Assembly: GCA_000721375.1 (NCBI GenBank)
Contig: JOGW01000021.1
Coordinates: forward strand, 240,486-304,485
Source: Streptomyces sp. NRRL B-3428
GTDB taxonomy: Bacteria > Actinomycetota > Actinomycetes > Streptomycetales > Streptomycetaceae
Direction of reading: 5' to 3'
Length of the DNA: 64,000 nucleotides
Shown here piece after piece: positions 41,862 to 49,615 of this stretch (the first letter of the stretch is position 1; each line of letters opens with the position of its first letter). A program made the position numbers and the translations under genes. A model generated the notes under the pieces. The model saw only the letters and a program-made list of their open reading frames with translations. It ran no database searches and was not told where the DNA came from.

Positions 41862-42792
41862 CGGCGGCGGACGGGTCGATCTGTCCGCGGTCGACGCCGT
41901 GGCGGGCGCTGGTGGGGTCGGCGTGGTGCAGGTTGTGCCAGCTCTCGCCGAAGGAGAGCAGGGCCAGCGGCCACAGGTTGGTGGCGCGGTCGTGGCGCCG
42001 GGTGCGGAACGGGCGCTCCCCGATCACATGGCACAGGGAGTTGACGCTCCAGGTCACGTGGTGGAGCAGGGCGATGCGGACAAGTCCGGCCCACAGCAGG
42101 GCGGTTGTGGCGTGCACCCAGGTGCCGCCGATCGCCCAGCCCAGGGCGAAGGGGAGGGCCAGGGTGAGAACGCACAGGGCCGGGAAGGCCCGCGAGACGG
42201 CGCGGATGTCGCGGTCGGCGAGCAGATCGGGTGCATAGTGCTCGGCGGGGGTGGGGTCGTTGCGGAACAGCCAGCCCACGTGGGAGTGGGCCAGGCCGCG
42301 CAACTGGCCGCGCAGATGCGTGCCGTAGCGGTACGGGGAGTGCGGATCGCCCGGTCGGTCGGTGAAGGCGTGATGACGGCGGTGCGTGGCGACCCAGCCG
42401 ATGACGTCGCCCTGGAAACTCATCGATCCGGCCACCGCCAGCGCGATCCGCACGGGACGGGCGGCCCGGTACCCGCCGTGGGTCAGGCCGCGATGGAAGC
42501 CGACCGTGACGCCGAGCCCGGTGACCACGTACAGGCCGAGGGCGAGCAGGACGTCGGCGGTGTGGATGAGACGCCCCCACAGCAGCCAGCCGGCCAGGCC
42601 GAGCGCGAGGAACGGCAGGACGACGATCACCGCGGTCACCGCCACGTACAGCCGCTCGCCACCTTGGCGGGCGGGCGCGGGGTGGTCGTCAGCGGGGAAG
42701 GGAGCTGTCCCGTCGTATGCCTGAGAAGAGGCAGCCCTCTGGCTCGCGGGAGCGGGGTCGGGGGTGTGGGAAAGGGTCGAACTGGACGACAT
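41779..42792 (-). CDS. Acyl-CoA / acyl-lipid desaturase (delta-9 type)
   Basis: 337 residues. Four hydrophobic helices and the histidine boxes HRGLTH, HRRHH and HNLHH of the OLE1/stearoyl-CoA family, with GFHRGLTHGGY and ESWHNLHHADPTSARHG. It introduces a double bond in saturated acyl chains at the membrane. AAGGAG precedes the ATG at 42792. It is a different subfamily from the DesA3-like gene it faces, so the two likely act on different substrates or positions. Confidence 0.92.
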   Translation of the reverse strand: MSSSSTLSHTPDPAPASQRAASSQAYDGTAPFPADDHPAPARQGGERLYVAVTAVIVVLPFLALGLAGWLLWGRLIHTADVLLALGLYVVTGLGVTVGFHRGLTHGGYRAARPVRIALAVAGSMSFQGDVIGWVATHRRHHAFTDRPGDPHSPYRYGTHLRGQLRGLAHSHVGWLFRNDPTPAEHYAPDLLADRDIRAVSRAFPALCVLTLALPFALGWAIGGTWVHATTALLWAGLVRIALLHHVTWSVNSLCHVIGERPFRTRRHDRATNLWPLALLSFGESWHNLHHADPTSARHGVDRGQIDPSAAVIRLLERLGWVHDVRWPTPDRVAARRT

Positions 42793-43180
42793 GCAAAGCT
42801 CCTTGACCTCGGTCTGGACTCGCTCTGGATGAGTCGGCCGGGGTCTTGGGCCAGGAAATCGCCGATAGGCGGCCCGGGGGAGGGAACCGATCGAGAAACC
42901 GGCAGGGAAGCCGGCCGGGAAACTCTCGCGGTATCGCCAACGTACTCCTGCGGCCGCCCCGACCACGACCGCCCGGCGGACGCCCGCCCCTGCGCTGCCC
43001 CCGGACAGGCGTCAACTGGCCATCCACGCCGTCAACTGGCCATCCACGCCGGGCACCTGTCGACAACCTCCGCGCAGGACTACGCTGTTGAGTGCAGCCC
43101 CAGCCCTGGCGGCAACCCGCTCTCCTCGCCTCGTGACCTTGATCGAGCGGGGGAGACCCTTCGCGCCGGGGAGGCCCGCC
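42793..43180. other. Divergent intergenic region upstream of desaturase gene
   Basis: 388 bases without a convincing gene. It contains a perfect 20-bp tandem duplication (43011-43050) and the promoters of the desaturase and the small hydrophobic protein. Confidence 0.4.
43011..43050 (+). repeat. Perfect 20-bp tandem duplication
   Basis: Two identical adjacent copies of a 20-bp unit beginning GTCAACTGGC. Confidence 0.9.
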
Positions 43181-43450
43181 GTGGTCCTCTTGCTCACCGT
43201 CCTCGCCCTCGCCTTGTTCGGTCTGGGCTTCGTGAATTCCCTGTGGTGGCTGATCGGCGCTGCGCTGATCTTCGCGTACGTCCACTACGGCCGCGGCGGC
43301 GCGGGGCGCAGCCGACGCGATGACGGCCCTGCGTACGGGGAGTACCGGAACGCCCGCGACCGCGAAGAACGCTGGTCCCGCCGCTACCGGCGCCAGAGCC
43401 GTGGCCGCTGGCAGCGCCAGGACCACCGCGACCGCTTGCACCGTCGATAG
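43181..43450 (+). CDS. Small hydrophobic membrane protein with Arg-rich tail
   Basis: 89 residues. The first 45 residues form two hydrophobic helices (VVLLLTVLALALFGLGF, WWLIGAALIFAYVHYG), like the short Streptomyces 'hydrophobic protein' family; the rest is an Arg/Asp/Gln-rich cytoplasmic tail. The GTG at 43181 has GGGAGG six bases upstream. A TTG at 43088 would add 31 residues without a site. Function unknown; such proteins are often stress-induced. Confidence 0.65.
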   Translation: MVLLLTVLALALFGLGFVNSLWWLIGAALIFAYVHYGRGGAGRSRRDDGPAYGEYRNARDREERWSRRYRRQSRGRWQRQDHRDRLHRR

Positions 43451-43475
43451 GACGGGTGTCCGGAAGGGCCGGAAC

Positions 43476-43832
43476 ATGATCCGCACAGCTGACATCCGCG
43501 AGTGGCGCGACCGTGCTGTCGTCGACGCCGAGGGACACAGGATCGGCGTACTCGAAGCGGTCTACGTCGACACCAGCACCGACGAGCCCGCCATGGCCAC
43601 CGTGCGCAGCGGACTGCCGACCCGCCGCCGGCTGTTCTTCGTGCCCCTCGACGAAGCCGTGGCCGGGCCCGACCGACTGACCGTGCGGTACGCCAGATCA
43701 CTCGTGCGCCGGGCTCCTTCGATCGGCACGGACGACATCCTGCCCGCAGAACAGGAGGCGGCGATCTTCCAGCACTACGGCCTCACCTATCAGCCCGGCG
43801 CGGGCGGCGAGAGGCAACTCGCCCGCCGCTGA
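43476..43832 (+). CDS. PRC-barrel domain protein
   Basis: 118 residues. The PRC barrel is recognisable in WRDRAVVDAEGHRIGVLEAV, YVDTSTDEPAMATVRSG and RRRLFFVPLDEAVAGPDRL; the C-terminal part (IGTDDILPAEQEAAIFQHYG) is the usual extension of actinobacterial stand-alone members. Cytoplasmic, function unknown, frequent in stress gene clusters with CBS proteins. 25 bases after the hydrophobic protein gene, so probably one transcript. Confidence 0.88.
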   Translation: MIRTADIREWRDRAVVDAEGHRIGVLEAVYVDTSTDEPAMATVRSGLPTRRRLFFVPLDEAVAGPDRLTVRYARSLVRRAPSIGTDDILPAEQEAAIFQHYGLTYQPGAGGERQLARR

Positions 43833-43880
43833 CCACCTCAGCCGCCCGGGTGTCAGTTCAGGTTCGCCCGGGGGGCACGG

Positions 43881-44204
43881 TCAGGCCCCGGCCGGGGCAC
43901 CGAGCATCGCGGAGGCGTGCTGGAGCGCGGTGAGGCCGGGTGCGGGTGCGGGTGCGGGGGCGGTGTTCTGGGGGAGGCCGCGGCATGTGAAGCCGAGCTT
44001 GGTCATGGCGCGGAGGACTTCGGCGGCGCTGAAGTCACGGCGGTCCTGGCGGGTGATGACCTGGCCGACCTGCTTGGCGGGGTAGGTGCGGCGGCCGATG
44101 ATCACGGATTCACCGACGACTTCCTCGGGTTTGACGCCCCGCATGGTCTCCAGGACGCCGTTCTTGGTGAGGTCGAACGGGAAGCGGGCGATGACACAGC
44201 GCAC
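43881..44204 (-). CDS. Conserved actinobacterial small protein of cold-shock/helicase neighbourhoods
   Basis: 107 residues. Very conserved-looking N-terminus (RCVIARFPFDLTKNGVLETM), then GESVIIGRRTYPAKQVGQVI and RRDFSAAEVLRAMTKLGFTC with one Cys, and a Pro/Ala tail. I recall close homologues beside cold-shock and DEAD-box helicase genes in Streptomyces, as here, but no function is known. Start GTG with a weak GAGG site. Confidence 0.75.
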   Translation of the reverse strand: MRCVIARFPFDLTKNGVLETMRGVKPEEVVGESVIIGRRTYPAKQVGQVITRQDRRDFSAAEVLRAMTKLGFTCRGLPQNTAPAPAPAPGLTALQHASAMLGAPAGA

Positions 44205-44263
44205 GATGCCTCACAGGGAGAGGAGGGAGAGGAAGGGGATGGTTCCGCCGTGGTGAGGCGGTT

Positions 44264-44668
44264 TCACGCGAGGACGAGGACGGGCGCGGGGGCGCCCTGG
44301 GCGTCGTCCTGATCGCCCACGACGGACGGGGTGACGATCCGGGGACGTACCGCCTGCCCGATCGTCAAGGCGTTGGCCGAGGTGAGCGCCCCACCGTCGC
44401 CGGGGAGGTCGCGCAGCTGGAGCCGGTCCGTGTAGACGGCGCTGTCGCGCACGGCGGTGAGCTGGGTCCGGGTCACCAGACCGGTGCACTGATCGTCGTT
44501 GTCGCAGACGAGCAAGTGCCCGGTGCGGGCCCCGGCCATGACGGACAGGGCCACCTCGACGGTCATGTCGCCGCAGACCCGTGGTCCGGCCGTGTCCACG
44601 GCGTCGACCACCGTCCTGGGTGCGAGGGCGGTTTGCGTCGAGCGGGACTGCATCTGAACCAGCGTCAC
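44264..44668 (-). CDS. CBS-domain protein
   Basis: 134 residues with one clear CBS motif pair: AGPRVCGDMTVEVALSVMAG, then GHLLVCDNDDQCTGLVTRTQ. The second half has weaker similarity. CBS modules bind adenine nucleotides and sense energy state. GTG start with a perfect AGGAGG six bases upstream. Lies between the helicase gene and the small conserved gene on the same strand. Confidence 0.8.
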   Translation of the reverse strand: MTLVQMQSRSTQTALAPRTVVDAVDTAGPRVCGDMTVEVALSVMAGARTGHLLVCDNDDQCTGLVTRTQLTAVRDSAVYTDRLQLRDLPGDGGALTSANALTIGQAVRPRIVTPSVVGDQDDAQGAPAPVLVLA

Positions 44669-44714
44669 AACGTGCCTCCTGCGGAGATGGGTCGGCTTCC
44701 GGATCACGCGGCGC

Positions 44715-46225
44715 TCAGGCTGCCGCGCCGACGACGGAACGCCGTCCGCCGGCGCGCCGGGCGGCCGAGGCAGTACCGCGCCGGGGGCTGGAGGGCGTGC
44801 TGCGCCGACGCTGTTCGGCGGCGGGTGCGGTGATCGTCACCGGAATGCCGGAGGGGGTCCGCGCGCCGGTGATCCGGGCGAGAGCCTCCTCGCCGGAGCG
44901 GACCTGGGTGGTCTCGGGCACGATGCCGGCGGCCGCCATGAGGCGGGTCATGTCGCGGCGCTGGTTGGCGGTGACCAGGGTGACGACGCTGCCGGACTCG
45001 CCGGCCCGCGCGGTACGGCCGCCGCGGTGGAGATAGTCCTTGTGGTCGGTCGGCGGGTCCACGTTGACGACGAGGTCGAGGTTGTCGACGTGGATGCCGC
45101 GCGCGGCGACGTTCGTCGCGACCAGCACGGTGACGTGCCCGGTCTTGAACTGGGCGAGGGTCCGGGTGCGCTGCGGCTGCGACTTCCCGCCGTGCAGGGC
45201 GGCGGCCCGGACACCGCAGTTGAGGAGGTCCTCGGTGAGACGGTCCACGGCGTGCTTGGTGTCCAGGAACATGATCACGCGGCCGTCGCGCGCCGCGATC
45301 TGGGCCGTCAGCCGCTGCTTGTCGGCGCCGTGCACATGCAGGACGTGGTGCTCCATGGTGGTGACCGCGCCCTGGGAAGGGTCCACCGAGTGGACGACGG
45401 GGTCGGTGAGGTAGCGGCGGACCAGGAGGTCGACGTTGCGGTCCAGGGTCGCGGAGAACAGCATGCGCTGGCCCTCGGGGCGGACCTGGTTCAGGAGCGC
45501 GGTGACCTGGGGCATGAAGCCCATGTCGGCCATCTGGTCGGCCTCGTCCAGGACGGTGATGGAGACCTGGTTCAGCCGGCAGTCGCCGCGGTCGATGAGG
45601 TCCTTGAGGCGGCCCGGGGTGGCCACGACGACCTCGACGCCTCTCCGTAGCGCGTTCGCCTGCCGGCCGATCGGCATGCCGCCGACGACGGTGGCCAGGC
45701 GCAGCTTCCGGCGCGGGCATACGGCGTGAGCGCGTCGGTGACCTGCTGGGCGAGTTCCCGGGTGGGGACCAGGATCAGCGCCAGCGGCTGACGGGGCTCG
45801 GCGAGCTGTCCGGCGGTGCGGGCCAGCAGGGCCAGGCCGAAGGCGAGGGTCTTGCCGGAGCCGGTCCGCCCGCGGCCCAGGACGTCACGGCCCGCCAGGG
45901 AGTTCGGCAGTGTCGCGCCCTGGATGGGGAACGGGACGGACACGCCCTGCGCGGCGAGCGCGGTCAGGAGGCGCCGGTCCAGGGCGAGGTCGGCGAACGC
46001 CTCGACGGCGGGAAGCGCCGGAGTGATGGTCTTCGGCAGAGCGAACTCACCCTGTACCGCGGCGGGACGCCTGCCGTATCCGCCCGACCGGCTCGGTCCC
46101 CCCGAGCGACTCGGCGCGGACGAACCGGAGCGGCCGCCGCGACCTGATCCGGCGGCGGAGTCGTACGTGTGGCCGCCGGTGCGGCGGGTGCGGGAAGAAC
46201 GGCTGTTCGTGCGTGTGGGGTTCAT
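44715..46225 (-). pseudogene. DEAD-box RNA helicase, interrupted by a one-base frameshift
   Basis: Two overlapping frames together make one ATP-dependent RNA helicase of about 500 residues. The first (from ATG 46225, AAAGGAAGG upstream) holds an Arg/Gly/Ser-rich N-terminus, the Q motif (PFPIQGATL), GRTGSGKT and VPTRELAQQV, then loses the family pattern after LTPYARA. The second (to 44715) resumes at KLRLATVVGGMPIGRQ and holds ATPGRL, VLDEADQM, LFSATL, VLVATNVAARGIHVDNLD and HRGGRTARAG. Adding one C at about 45709-45711 (minus-strand GCCGG to GCCCGG) restores a continuous frame. It may be a true mutation or a sequencing error in a GC run. Next to a cold-shock gene. Confidence 0.8.
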
Positions 46226-46306
46226 TCAGAACCTTCCTTTGATACGGCACGTATCGCGGAATTACCACACGGAAAAAGGGCGTGGGTAACCACAGGCACG
46301 AGCCGA

Positions 46307-46337
46307 ATGAAATGCGAAATGCGAATGCGAAATGCGG
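46307..46337 (-). repeat. GAAATGCG short tandem repeats in helicase leader
   Basis: Three to four adjacent copies of an 8-bp unit with a 2-bp shortening in one copy, about 80 bases before the helicase start codon, in an AT-richer stretch. Confidence 0.6.
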
Positions 46338-46432
46338 ATGGCTTGGCCCAGGGCGATAAATTGTCGGCACAAGCGCGCGTGAAAGAAATGCGAGAGGTGC
46401 GGGTGCGTGTGAGGGCCCCGCGAAATGCATGC

Positions 46433-46470
46433 AGCTGGGGCCCGCACCCCGAGGGATGCGGGCCCCAGCT
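46433..46470 (-). terminator. Terminator of the cold-shock gene
   Basis: Perfect 14-bp stem (AGCTGGGGCCCGCA) with a ten-base loop, 19 bases after the cold-shock stop. Confidence 0.85.
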
Positions 46471-46488
46471 ACGTATTACGCGTCAGCG

Positions 46489-46692
46489 TCAGGCGGAAAC
46501 GATGTTCTCGGCCGTCGGGCCCTTCTGGCCCTGCGCGATGTCGAAGGAGACCTTCTGGCCTTCCTGGAGCTCGCGGAAGCCCTGGGCGGCGATGTTCGAG
46601 AAGTGGGCGAACACGTCAGGGCCGCCACCGTCCTGCTCGATGAAGCCGAAACCCTTTTCCGCGTTGAACCACTTCACGGTGCCAACAGCCAT
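46489..46692 (-). CDS. Cold-shock protein, CspA family
   Basis: 67 residues, full family length. RNA-chaperone beta barrel with RNP1 [10 protein letters not shown] and RNP2 VFAHFSNI (usual VFVHFS), start [17 protein letters not shown]. Streptomyces has several paralogues (ScoF group), so no symbol is given. AAGGAGA lies seven bases before the ATG, and a long structured leader precedes it. Downstream on the same strand is the broken DEAD-box helicase gene. Confidence 0.96.
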   Translation of the reverse strand: MAVGTVKWFNAEKGFGFIEQDGGGPDVFAHFSNIAAQGFRELQEGQKVSFDIAQGQKGPTAENIVSA

Positions 46693-46718
46693 GTCATATC
46701 TCCTTGGGGCAGTACGCC

Positions 46719-46741
46719 GGCGTCCGTACCGTACGGACGCC
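46719..46741 (-). promoter_or_regulatory. Perfect hairpin in the cold-shock 5' leader
   Basis: Eleven-bp perfect inverted repeat (GGCGTCCGTAC) around one base, ending 27 bases before the start codon and 12 bases before the ribosome-binding site. The longer leader (to about 46984) also has an AGTTTT..AAAACT repeat at 46828-46846. Confidence 0.6.
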
Positions 46742-46984
46742 GTGTCGCCGCGATGATGCCCTGCCCGGAAATGACCGGAAATACAAAGCAATTCCGTACG
46801 GCACGTGGCCGGCGGAAGGTGCTTGAAGTTTTTGGGTACCAAAACTGCAACTGGATTCGACAGTAGCACGTCGCCGTGGTCTGTGTGCGTCGAATATTTC
46901 CCCCTGTACGTCGCCGGCAAAAACCCTCTCCGCGACGGTCGTTAAAATCTCAGGCCGCGAGCACAGGTATTCATGCACTCCTGC

Positions 46985-47731
46985 CTACGAGCGGGGCTTG
47001 CGGCCGAAGATGTACACCGAGGTGCCGGTGGTCACGTGGTTCCACAGGGACTTGGCGTCGGCGGGGCGCATGTTGACGCAGCCGTGCGATCCGGGTGGGA
47101 CGTAGACCGAGCCCAGGTGGGCGTGGAACGCCTGGCCGCCCGAGAAGAACTGGGCGTACGGCATAGGGGACTTGTAGAGCGTCGAGTAGTGGTTCTTGTT
47201 GCGCCAGGAGATCTGGAACCGGCCGGTGCGGGTGCGATAGCCCTTGGCCCCGGAGCGCACGGGCCGGGCGGCGAAGGTGACCTTGCCGCCACGCTCCACC
47301 CAGAGCAACTGCCGTGACAGGTCTACGCAGATGACCTTGACGCGGCTGTTCGGGCACTTGTTGCCGGGGTCGGCCCGTCGGTGGGCCTGCTCGAGGAGCG
47401 CTGTGCCGTAGGTGACCGGACCCGCGTAGCCGATGTCCGGGCGGATCTTCCGCCGCTGCTGATAGCGCTGCAGAGCCCGGCAGTCGCCCGGGGACTGCTT
47501 GCCGTCGACCTTCAGGCGCAGATGCTTCTCCATCGCCTTCTGGTGCGGCCCGGCGTACGTGGTGCAGAACGGAGCCCGCTTCCCGCTCTGGAACGGGGGT
47601 GATTGCTCCTTGTCCGGGACCGGCCCCGCCGCCACGGCGGTGCTGCTCGCCGCGAGTGCGGCAGCGCACAGGACACCGACGACCGCCGTACGGAACAGGC
47701 GGCCCGGCGCTGCGGCCTTGGAGAGGGTCAT
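46985..47731 (-). CDS. Secreted L,D-transpeptidase (YkuD domain)
   Basis: 248 residues. Signal peptide (about 1-35), a peptidoglycan-binding-like helical region (about 55-105), then the YkuD catalytic domain: CVDLSRQLLWVERGGKVTFA, TRTGRFQISWRN, and the signature HAHLGSVYVPPGSHGCVNMR with catalytic His and Cys. It makes 3-3 peptide cross-links or anchors proteins in the cell wall. ATG at 47731 has GAAGGTGA upstream; a GTG nine bases earlier is possible. Confidence 0.92.
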   Translation of the reverse strand: MTLSKAAAPGRLFRTAVVGVLCAAALAASSTAVAAGPVPDKEQSPPFQSGKRAPFCTTYAGPHQKAMEKHLRLKVDGKQSPGDCRALQRYQQRRKIRPDIGYAGPVTYGTALLEQAHRRADPGNKCPNSRVKVICVDLSRQLLWVERGGKVTFAARPVRSGAKGYRTRTGRFQISWRNKNHYSTLYKSPMPYAQFFSGGQAFHAHLGSVYVPPGSHGCVNMRPADAKSLWNHVTTGTSVYIFGRKPRS

Positions 47732-47758
47732 CGGGTTCACCTTCGGGCACTGGCACGA

Positions 47759-47789
47759 AACGCGGCGCCACGAGGTGTGGCGCCGCGTT
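47759..47789 (-). terminator. Terminator after collagen-like gene
   Basis: Perfect 13-bp stem (AACGCGGCGCCAC) with a five-base loop, 28 bases after the stop of the collagen-like gene. Confidence 0.8.
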
Positions 47790-47816
47790 GAGCCGATGGT
47801 CGAGTTGCCTTGAGCG

Positions 47817-48566
47817 TCAGCTGATCTTCGCGCAGACGGCTACGGGGGCCCAGTCGCGCGGGACGGTGCCGTCGTTGGCGACCGTCACACTGTTCAGAGT
47901 GTTACCGGCCTGGGTGACCTGCCAGTTCACCTGCCGGAATTCAGTTGTGATCTTGGTGGAGCCGGCGGGGCACGCGGGCGAATCTCTGGTGAGAGAGGCT
48001 CCTGGCTGGACGGTGGCGGTAGCGCCCGTCACCCGCGTGATGGTCATCGTCGTGCCACCGGCGTCGCCCTTGTCGCCCTTGTCACCCTTATCGCCCTTGT
48101 CACCCTTGTCGCCCTTGGCTCCTGTGGCACCCGTGGCGCCGACGGCTCCCGTCACAGAGATACCCGCGGGGCCGCGATCGCCCTTGTCACCCTTATCGCC
48201 CTTGTCACCCTTGGCGCCCGCCGTACCTGCCGAGCCCGCCGGACCAGCCGGACCGGCCGGGCCCGCAGGACCGGGAGGGCCACCAGGCGTGCCGGCCGGA
48301 CCCGCAGGCCCTTGGTCGCCCTTGAACAGCTTCTTGTACTTGGGCTGGCCGGCCGCGATGGTCGCGTCCAGGTACTTCTCGAAGTTGGCGTCCAGGCATT
48401 CCTCGCAGTCCCAGCCAGGGCCGGGGCCTTCGACCGGGACGGTCGCGGTCGGAACGCGGTCAGAGCCCGACGGCGGCTGGGAGGCGGCGGCCGGTCCGGT
48501 GAGCGCGGCCAGAGCGAAGGCGGCGACACCAGTCACAGAAAGAGTCTTGATGATCACTCTTCGCAT
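47817..48566 (-). CDS. Secreted collagen-like protein, copy 1
   Basis: 249 residues. Signal peptide (about 1-28), a short folded N-terminal part with CEECLDANFEKYLDATIAAG, then about 33 Gly-X-Y triplets (about 83-172) including GPA, GDK and GDKGDKGDK runs. The C-terminal domain (about 173-249) has SPACPAGSTKITTEF and a last Cys (VAVCAKIS). The triplets predict a triple helix at the cell surface. The C-terminal Cys pattern is shared with the divergent collagen-like gene 300 bases away. Confidence 0.9.
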   Translation of the reverse strand: MRRVIIKTLSVTGVAAFALAALTGPAAASQPPSGSDRVPTATVPVEGPGPGWDCEECLDANFEKYLDATIAAGQPKYKKLFKGDQGPAGPAGTPGGPPGPAGPAGPAGPAGSAGTAGAKGDKGDKGDKGDRGPAGISVTGAVGATGATGAKGDKGDKGDKGDKGDKGDAGGTTMTITRVTGATATVQPGASLTRDSPACPAGSTKITTEFRQVNWQVTQAGNTLNSVTVANDGTVPRDWAPVAVCAKIS

Positions 48567-48868
48567 TATGGGAAATGGAAATTAAACGGACAGTTGCCGC
48601 GCCCGCGAAAGCCTCGGATCACCTCGTCGGCCCAGTTCCGCCATAGGGGACCGCGCAGTTGTGGTTCGGCGGTGCTCCCGCGCCCGGGGTCGGCCGGGCG
48701 TCGGCCTTGAACACGTGATGTCGCCATGCTGGTTGGCGTCTGAGCTCTGCGCGCCGTTCGGCGTAAGTCTGTTGATCGCCAGAGGCGGGGTGGAAGGCAT
48801 GCCGCTGGGAGGCGTCTCGCCCTCTCATCGATCACCGCTTGCCCCATGGGCAGCGGCAGGAGTCTCGT
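48567..48868. other. Divergent intergenic region between collagen-like genes
   Basis: 302 bases without a credible gene; promoters of both collagen-like genes are expected here. No strong inverted repeat seen. Confidence 0.4.
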
Positions 48869-49405
48869 GTGGAGTTCGCTGTGAAGCAGTCGTGGGCTCG
48901 TGGAGCGCGGTGGACCGCTCTGGCTGTCTTGGTGGCCACAGGCGTGGAATTGGCAGCGGCGTCGGGTGCGAGCGCCCTCGTGCCTGCGGGCGGTGACGAT
49001 GGCTGCGAGCGATTCGGCAAGTATGTGGTGTGCAGAGGGGAGCAGGGGCCGCGCGGCCCTCAGGGGCCCGCGGGACCGCGTGGCCCTCAAGGCGCTGACG
49101 GTCAGCGGGGTCCGGCGGGGCCGGTCGGACCAGCCGGACCAGTCCGTCCTCCGTTGCAGGAGTGGGGCTCACCGGTGAGTATCTCCCCAGGAGTTACGGC
49201 AGCCGTCAGCGGGCCGGAGTGCCCGTCGGGCAGCCAGGTGATCTCCGGCGGGCTGAGTGTCTCGAGCCACTCGGGCCTGACCATGGTGTCCGGCTATCCC
49301 CACATGGCAACGAACCGGTGGGCCGGCAGCGTCCGCAACGAGGGGAGCGCCCCCGCAACCGTGACGGTGCAGAGCGTGTGCCTGCCGGTGGGTGCCGCTC
49401 AATAG
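48869..49405 (+). CDS. Secreted collagen-like protein, copy 2
   Basis: 178 residues. Signal peptide (about 8-35: ALAVLVATGVELAAASGASA), GCERFGKYVVCRG with two Cys, then about 14 Gly-X-Y triplets (GPRGPQGPAGPRGPQGADG...), and a C-terminal beta-rich domain with GPECPSGSQVISGGLSVSS and VTVQSVCLPVGAA, homologous in pattern to copy 1. GTG start with AGGAG six bases upstream. Followed by a strong bidirectional terminator. Confidence 0.88.
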   Translation: MEFAVKQSWARGARWTALAVLVATGVELAAASGASALVPAGGDDGCERFGKYVVCRGEQGPRGPQGPAGPRGPQGADGQRGPAGPVGPAGPVRPPLQEWGSPVSISPGVTAAVSGPECPSGSQVISGGLSVSSHSGLTMVSGYPHMATNRWAGSVRNEGSAPATVTVQSVCLPVGAAQ

Positions 49406-49444
49406 CGCGAAGTCGGCTCCCCAATTGGCCCCCCAACGCAGAAC

Positions 49445-49476
49445 AGGCCCGGTACTGATCTCTCAGTACCGGGCCT
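49445..49476. terminator. Bidirectional terminator between collagen-like gene and tRNA-Pro
   Basis: Perfect 14-bp stem (AGGCCCGGTACTGA) with a TCTC loop. Confidence 0.9.
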
Positions 49477-49494
49477 GACCTGCTACTTCAGCTG

Positions 49495-49568
49495 TCGGGG
49501 TGGCGGGATTTGAACCCACGACCTCTTCGTCCCGAACGAAGCGCGCTGCCAAGCTGCGCTACACCCCG
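49495..49568 (-). tRNA. tRNA-Pro (anticodon CGG)
   Basis: 74 bases. Acceptor stem CGGGGTG/CACCCCG with discriminator A, D-arm GCGCAGCTTGGCAGCGC, anticodon arm CTTCG-TTCGGGA-CGAAG (anticodon CGG), T-arm with GTTCAAATC. CCA is not encoded. The 3' side of tRNA genes is a common integration site, but no element is attached here. Confidence 0.97.
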
Positions 49569-49615
49569 ATGTCGTACTCCACGCCCCGCACTGCTGCAGG
49601 TCGCGGCGACATCGA

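Noticed and set aside
45690..45730. Programmed ribosomal frameshift in the helicase gene
   Set aside because: No slippery heptamer, no nearby stop forcing the shift and no stimulatory pseudoknot seen; a one-base deletion or error explains it better.
49495..49568. Integration site of a mobile element at tRNA-Pro
   Set aside because: No integrase and no duplicated tRNA 3' end within the visible flanks.
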